Made by a program: the position numbers and the translations under genes. This document shows positions 6,712-10,349 of a DNA stretch of 10,349 nucleotides, piece after piece (position 1 is the stretch's first letter; each line of letters begins with the position of its first letter). Origin of the DNA: an uncultured Lachnospiraceae bacterium. GTDB taxonomy: Bacteria; Bacillota; Clostridia; Lachnospirales; Lachnospiraceae. The DNA lies in the NCBI GenBank assembly GCA_902767065.1, contig CACXFW010000283.1:1-10349 (forward strand). The letters are read 5' to 3'. The notes beneath the pieces are model-generated. The model was given only the letters and a program-made list of their open reading frames with translations, was not told where the DNA came from and ran no database searches.

Positions 6712-9700
6712 ATGGAAAGATACCGTTATATCAGGGGCTCTTACCGGCGCTTCAGACAATGGGGCGCTCGTATCCTGCTTCTGACACTTGTCATGGAGAT
6801 TATGGCATGTCCATCAGCCTTTGCGAAGGAGCCGGAACACAAGGTGGTGCGCGTCGGGTGGTATGATTCCTCTTTCTGCTACTTTGACGCGTTCGGGAGA
6901 CGCTGCGGCATCGACTATGAATACCAGCAGAAGATCTCCGCGTACACAGGATGGACCTATGAGTATGTGGAAGACAGCTGGTCAAACCTGTTCCAGATGC
7001 TCAAGGACGGGGAGATCGACCTTTTGAGCGATGTCTCTTACAGGCCGGAGCGGACACAGTATATGTCCTTTCCCGATCTTCCCATGGGCTCGGAAGCATA
7101 CTATATCTATATCGATGCCGACAACCGCGAGATTACGGCGGACGATCTTGAGTCCTTTAACGGGAAACGGATCGGCGTCAACGAAGGCAGTGTCCAGGAG
7201 GGCTTCCTGAGGGACTGGGCTGAAAGAAACGGAATCGTCATCGATGTTGTTTTGCTGGATGTGGAAGAAGCACAGTCTCTGGAAATGCTCATGAACGGGG
7301 AACTCGACGGGTATACGACGGTCTTTTCCTTTGGATCCGAGCAGAAGATCGTTCCAGTCACCAGAGTCGGCGCGTCGGACTATTTCTACGCTGTCAATAA
7401 AAGCAGGCCGGACCTCATTGCCGACCTGAACATGGCGCTGTCCGGCATTCAGGATGAGGATCCAGGCTTTAGGGCAAGGCTGACACAGGATAACAAGTAT
7501 AACACGAATACGAATCTATTCCTGACCCCGGATCAGGAGGACTGGCTGAAGGGGCACGGAGCGATCCGGATCGGATACCGCGAAGGATCTCTTCCCTTCT
7601 GTGAATCCAGCAAGGAGACGGGGGAACTGACCGGCGCCCTTAAGGATTATCTGGCTCACGCGGAAAACCACATGAGGAGTTATGACATCCGGTTCGAAGC
7701 AGTCCCTTATTCCTCGACGAGGGCGGCCCTGGATGCCATGAAAGACGGGGAGATTGACTGCGTATTTCCGGTCAACCTGAGCTCTTATGACTGCACCAGG
7801 TTCGATGTGTGGGTGACCGGTCCCGCGATGAAGACGGAAATGAACGCTGTCATGCGCGCTTCGGACCAGCAGAGCATCTCGCGCGACAGTACGATTACCT
7901 TTGCGCTGACCGGGGATGACCTGAATATCGAGACCTTCCGGATGGATCAGTATCCCGCGTCCGAAAGCAAAGCCTTCCCCGATGTAAAATCTTGTTTTGA
8001 AGCGGTTGCCTCGTCAGATGCTGACTGTGTCCTTGTCAGCAATTACAGAATGCCTGCTGCGGAAGAGATCATGACAAAGTACAGGCTCTTCAGCGTTCCG
8101 ACAGGAGAAGCGATGCCGCTTTCCTTCGCGGTAAACAGGGCGGACCGGGAACTTTATTTCATCATGAACAAAACCGTGGCCGTGACGAACAGCGATGAGA
8201 TGGATTCCGCGCTGGCCTCCCATATGCGTTCCGACCTGAAGGTATCCTTTATCCAGTTTCTCAAGGATAACTGGATCATTGTGATCATCTGCCTTACAGT
8301 GGTGTTCCTGATTATCATTGTCCTGCTTGCGCAGAAGCTGAATGCCGAACGGACCGCCAACGAACAGAAGCGCCTTCTGGAGGAAGCGCAGAAGATCGCT
8401 GAGCTGAAACAGACCATCTCCTCCCTTCTGGACAATATGCCCGGGATGAACTTTACCAAGGACGCCAAAACCGGGGTATATCTTGCCTGCAACCAGGACT
8501 TTGCCAGGTACGCGCACAGGGAGAACCCGGACGGCGTGATCGGACTCACTGCCGCGGAGATCTTTGACGAAAAGACTGCGGCCAAGTTTGATGAAGAGGA
8601 CCGGATTGCGCTCTCGATGGATACACCGTATATTTTCGTCGAGGACGTGCCGGACGCGGAAGGAAATCAGCGGCAGCTCCAGACCACCAAGCTGAAATAC
8701 ACGGATGCATCCGGCCGCCAGTGCGTCCTGGGCATCTGCCAGGACATGACGGATATCGTGCGTATCCGGCGGGAGATCGCCACTTCCAGGGAAGCCTATG
8801 AAAAGGCCAGGAGCAACGGCATCATCTATACGCACATTGCCAAGACGCTGGCCCGGAGCTACTCTGACCTGTTCTATGTGAATCTGGATACGGAGGAGTT
8901 TATCGAATACCAGACGGACGACGACCAGAATGCTCTGACACAGGCAAGGAGGGGGTGGCATTTCTTTGAAGAATGCCAGATCGAGGTCAATGAATATGTG
9001 CATCCGGATGACCGGGCCAAGTTCTCGGAGGCAATGGAACGCCATAACCTGCTGAAAGCCCTGGACGGGAATAACACCTTCCTCATGACGTACCGTCTGC
9101 TGTCTGACGGGGAACCGTACTATGTCAGCATGAAGGTTTCCCGCATGGAAGACGATGACCGCTTCATCATTATCGGCGTGACGAACATTGACGACGAGAT
9201 GCAGCAGCGCCGCGCCGCGGAACGGGTACAGGAGGAACAGATCGCCTATGCCCGGCTCCGGGCACTCGCCGGTGATTTCCTGAGCGTGTGCTCCGTGGTT
9301 CCCGGGACCGGCCATTACCGGGAATACAGCACGGCGGAAGGATCAGACAGCTTCGACCGGCCGAGGGAGGGAGAGGACTTCTTCTCAGATATCAGGGAGC
9401 AGGCACAAACCGTGCTCTATCCGGAGGACCGGGACCGCTTCCTCGATGTGCTGACCCGGGAAAATGTCATGGAGGAGATCAGGCGCCACGGGATCTTCTC
9501 GCTCAGCTACCGGCTCATGGTGGAGGGAGTTCCCCGCTATGTACAGCTTCGCTCTGCCATGATAGAAGAGAAGGAAGGCCTGCGCCTGATTGTCGGGATC
9601 GTCGACATTGATGCCCATGTCCGTCAGGAAGAGGAATATGAGAAACGCCTCGCTCAGGCGCAGCGGGAGGCAAACCTGGACGCGCTGACCGGCGTCAAGA

Positions 9701-10137
9701 ACAGGCACGCCTATCTGGAGGCGGAGGAGCGGATGGACCGCCAGATCCTGGAGCATCGCGCGCCTCAGTTCGCGGTGGTCATCCTTGACGTGAACGACCT
9801 GAAGAAGGTCAACGATACGGAAGGACATAAGGCAGGAGACCGGTATCTGAGGGACGCCAGCAGGATCATCTGCAGCATCTTCAAGCGCAGCCCCATCTTC
9901 CGCATCGGAGGAGATGAGTTTGCCGCGATTGTTCAGGGCGCGGATTATGACTGCATCGAGGAGCTGATTGGAAAGATGAAGGATCACAATACGAAGGCTC
10001 TTGGCACCGGAGGGATTGTCATTGCCTGCGGGATGTCGAAGTATACGAACGATACCAGGGTGGCGCTTGTTTTTGAACGCGCAGACCAGAGGATGTACGA
10101 GAACAAGATCAGTCTGAAGGAAAGGGGCGGAAGGTAG
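6712..10137 (+). CDS. Diguanylate cyclase with tandem extracellular solute-binding sensors and three PAS-like domains
   Basis: A protein of 1141 residues expected to make cyclic-di-GMP from GTP. A basic N terminus and hydrophobic stretch (about 19-38, ending AFA) form a signal peptide or anchor. Two periplasmic-binding-protein (SBP_bac_3-like) domains follow outside the cell: about 44-270, with YTGWTYEYV and GEIDLLSDVSYRPERTQ, and about 271-510, opening LTPDQEDWL...IRIGYREG as in BvgS/EvgS-type tandem sensors. One membrane helix spans 521-543, then a coiled linker, PAS 1 (about 564-682), PAS-like 2 (about 690-830) and a diverged PAS-like 3 (about 848-968). The GGDEF domain (about 985-1136) has metal and substrate residues in LDVNDLKKVND (D1026) and an intact GGDEF at 1066-1070, so it should be active. 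The RxxD inhibitory site is missing; FKRS stands in its place. PAS 1 and 2 closely match the upstream kinase. Amino acids or similar small solutes are plausible ligands by family, but this is not shown. Confidence 0.93.
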   Translation: MERYRYIRGSYRRFRQWGARILLLTLVMEIMACPSAFAKEPEHKVVRVGWYDSSFCYFDAFGRRCGIDYEYQQKISAYTGWTYEYVEDSWSNLFQMLKDGEIDLLSDVSYRPERTQYMSFPDLPMGSEAYYIYIDADNREITADDLESFNGKRIGVNEGSVQEGFLRDWAERNGIVIDVVLLDVEEAQSLEMLMNGELDGYTTVFSFGSEQKIVPVTRVGASDYFYAVNKSRPDLIADLNMALSGIQDEDPGFRARLTQDNKYNTNTNLFLTPDQEDWLKGHGAIRIGYREGSLPFCESSKETGELTGALKDYLAHAENHMRSYDIRFEAVPYSSTRAALDAMKDGEIDCVFPVNLSSYDCTRFDVWVTGPAMKTEMNAVMRASDQQSISRDSTITFALTGDDLNIETFRMDQYPASESKAFPDVKSCFEAVASSDADCVLVSNYRMPAAEEIMTKYRLFSVPTGEAMPLSFAVNRADRELYFIMNKTVAVTNSDEMDSALASHMRSDLKVSFIQFLKDNWIIVIICLTVVFLIIIVLLAQKLNAERTANEQKRLLEEAQKIAELKQTISSLLDNMPGMNFTKDAKTGVYLACNQDFARYAHRENPDGVIGLTAAEIFDEKTAAKFDEEDRIALSMDTPYIFVEDVPDAEGNQRQLQTTKLKYTDASGRQCVLGICQDMTDIVRIRREIATSREAYEKARSNGIIYTHIAKTLARSYSDLFYVNLDTEEFIEYQTDDDQNALTQARRGWHFFEECQIEVNEYVHPDDRAKFSEAMERHNLLKALDGNNTFLMTYRLLSDGEPYYVSMKVSRMEDDDRFIIIGVTNIDDEMQQRRAAERVQEEQIAYARLRALAGDFLSVCSVVPGTGHYREYSTAEGSDSFDRPREGEDFFSDIREQAQTVLYPEDRDRFLDVLTRENVMEEIRRHGIFSLSYRLMVEGVPRYVQLRSAMIEEKEGLRLIVGIVDIDAHVRQEEEYEKRLAQAQREANLDALTGVKNRHAYLEAEERMDRQILEHRAPQFAVVILDVNDLKKVNDTEGHKAGDRYLRDASRIICSIFKRSPIFRIGGDEFAAIVQGADYDCIEELIGKMKDHNTKALGTGGIVIACGMSKYTNDTRVALVFERADQRMYENKISLKERGGR

Positions 10138-10168
10138 GAGTATGGTCTTATCAGGAGTGAAAACGTGC

Positions 10169-10197
10169 TTGACAACCGGGCGTAATGGGTGTAGGAT
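10169..10197 (+). promoter_or_regulatory. Promoter of the tRNA-Arg gene
   Basis: A perfect -35 TTGACA (10169-10174), an exact 17-base spacer and -10 TAGGAT (10192-10197, four of six consensus bases). Transcription would begin near 10204, about 14 bases before the mature tRNA. I see no terminator between the cyclase stop at 10137 and this promoter, so some read-through from the signalling operon into the tRNA is possible. Confidence 0.8.
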
Positions 10198-10217
10198 ACG
10201 GTCGTTGTCAGATATGT

Positions 10218-10291
10218 GTGTGCGTAGCTCAGCTGGATAGAGCGTCTGGCTACGGACCAGAAGGTCGCGAGTTCGAATCTTGTCGCGCACG
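10218..10291 (+). tRNA. tRNA-Arg (anticodon ACG)
   Basis: A full cloverleaf can be drawn. The acceptor stem GTGTGCG (10218-10224) pairs with CGCGCAC (10284-10290) through seven pairs, one of them T-G. The D stem is GCTC/GAGC. The anticodon stem TCTGG/CCAGA encloses loop CTACGGA, with anticodon ACG at 10252-10254. A 5-base variable loop AGGTC is followed by the T arm with loop TTCGAAT. The discriminator is G10291 and no CCA is encoded, so the 3' end must be added by the CCA-adding enzyme. Bacterial ACG tRNAs are normally edited by TadA to inosine at position 34, letting them read CGU, CGC and CGA. Confidence 0.95.
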
Positions 10292-10299
10292 CGGGAGAG

Positions 10300-10340
10300 A
10301 CCCTGTTTCCGGCTTGTCCGGGTACAGGGTTTCTTTTTTC
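10300..10340 (+). terminator. Strong intrinsic terminator after tRNA-Arg
   Basis: ACCCTGT (10300-10306) pairs with ACAGGGT (10324-10330). An inner CCGG/CCGG pair (10309-10312 with 10318-10321) is separated from the outer stem by a TT/GT mismatch. The run TTCTTTTTTC follows directly. It lies 9 bases after the tRNA and fits a single-gene tRNA transcription unit. Confidence 0.9.
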
Positions 10341-10349
10341 TCATCTAAA

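Noticed and set aside
8014..9315. Long minus-strand open frame opposite the cyclase gene (also 4038-5012 and 5802-6620 opposite the kinase gene)
   Set aside because: Each lies fully antisense to a gene with unmistakable domains, has no recognisable protein family, and is explained by the codon bias of the true frame. The 4038-5012 and 8014-9315 frames resemble each other only because the sense strands are paralogous.
10218..10291. tRNA-Arg as the attachment site of an integrated element
   Set aside because: No integrase is present, no second copy of the tRNA 3' end was seen in the window, and the tRNA is followed at once by its own terminator.

Overview
The window looks like chromosomal DNA of a moderately GC-rich Clostridia, most likely Lachnospiraceae. 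This is inferred from strong GGAGG-type ribosome binding sites, a Firmicutes-style membrane glycerophosphodiesterase, T-rich intrinsic terminators, and very large PAS/GGDEF and hybrid-kinase sensors of the type common in gut clostridia. No phage, insertion sequence, CRISPR or plasmid gene is visible.

Layout. Positions 1-76 hold a long near-perfect hairpin, which overlaps what may be the last 24 codons of a plus-strand gene cut by the window edge. A membrane-anchored glycerophosphodiester phosphodiesterase lies on the minus strand (175-1998). Diverging from it across a 290-base spacer is an Ldh/malate-type NAD(P)-dependent 2-hydroxyacid dehydrogenase (2289-3398), closed by a hairpin terminator. 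A two-gene signalling unit follows on the plus strand: a 1046-residue membrane hybrid histidine kinase with two receiver domains (3543-6683) and, 28 bases later, a 1141-residue diguanylate cyclase with two extracellular solute-binding domains (6712-10137). The right end carries a tRNA-Arg(ACG) gene with its own consensus-like promoter and a very good terminator.

How the genes may work together. The kinase and the cyclase have different input ends: a seven-helix membrane domain in one, a tandem solute-binding sensor in the other. They share an almost gap-free block of about 267 residues (a PAS domain plus a second PAS-like domain), roughly two thirds identical by eye. The pair probably arose by duplication and domain shuffling. 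It may sense a common cytoplasmic cue while feeding two outputs, a phosphorelay and cyclic-di-GMP. No Hpt protein, DNA-binding response regulator or c-di-GMP phosphodiesterase lies in the window, so the downstream partners are unknown. The phosphodiesterase and dehydrogenase show no obvious link to the signalling pair.

The most unusual items are the shared sensory cassette and the edge hairpin. The remaining genes belong to known families.
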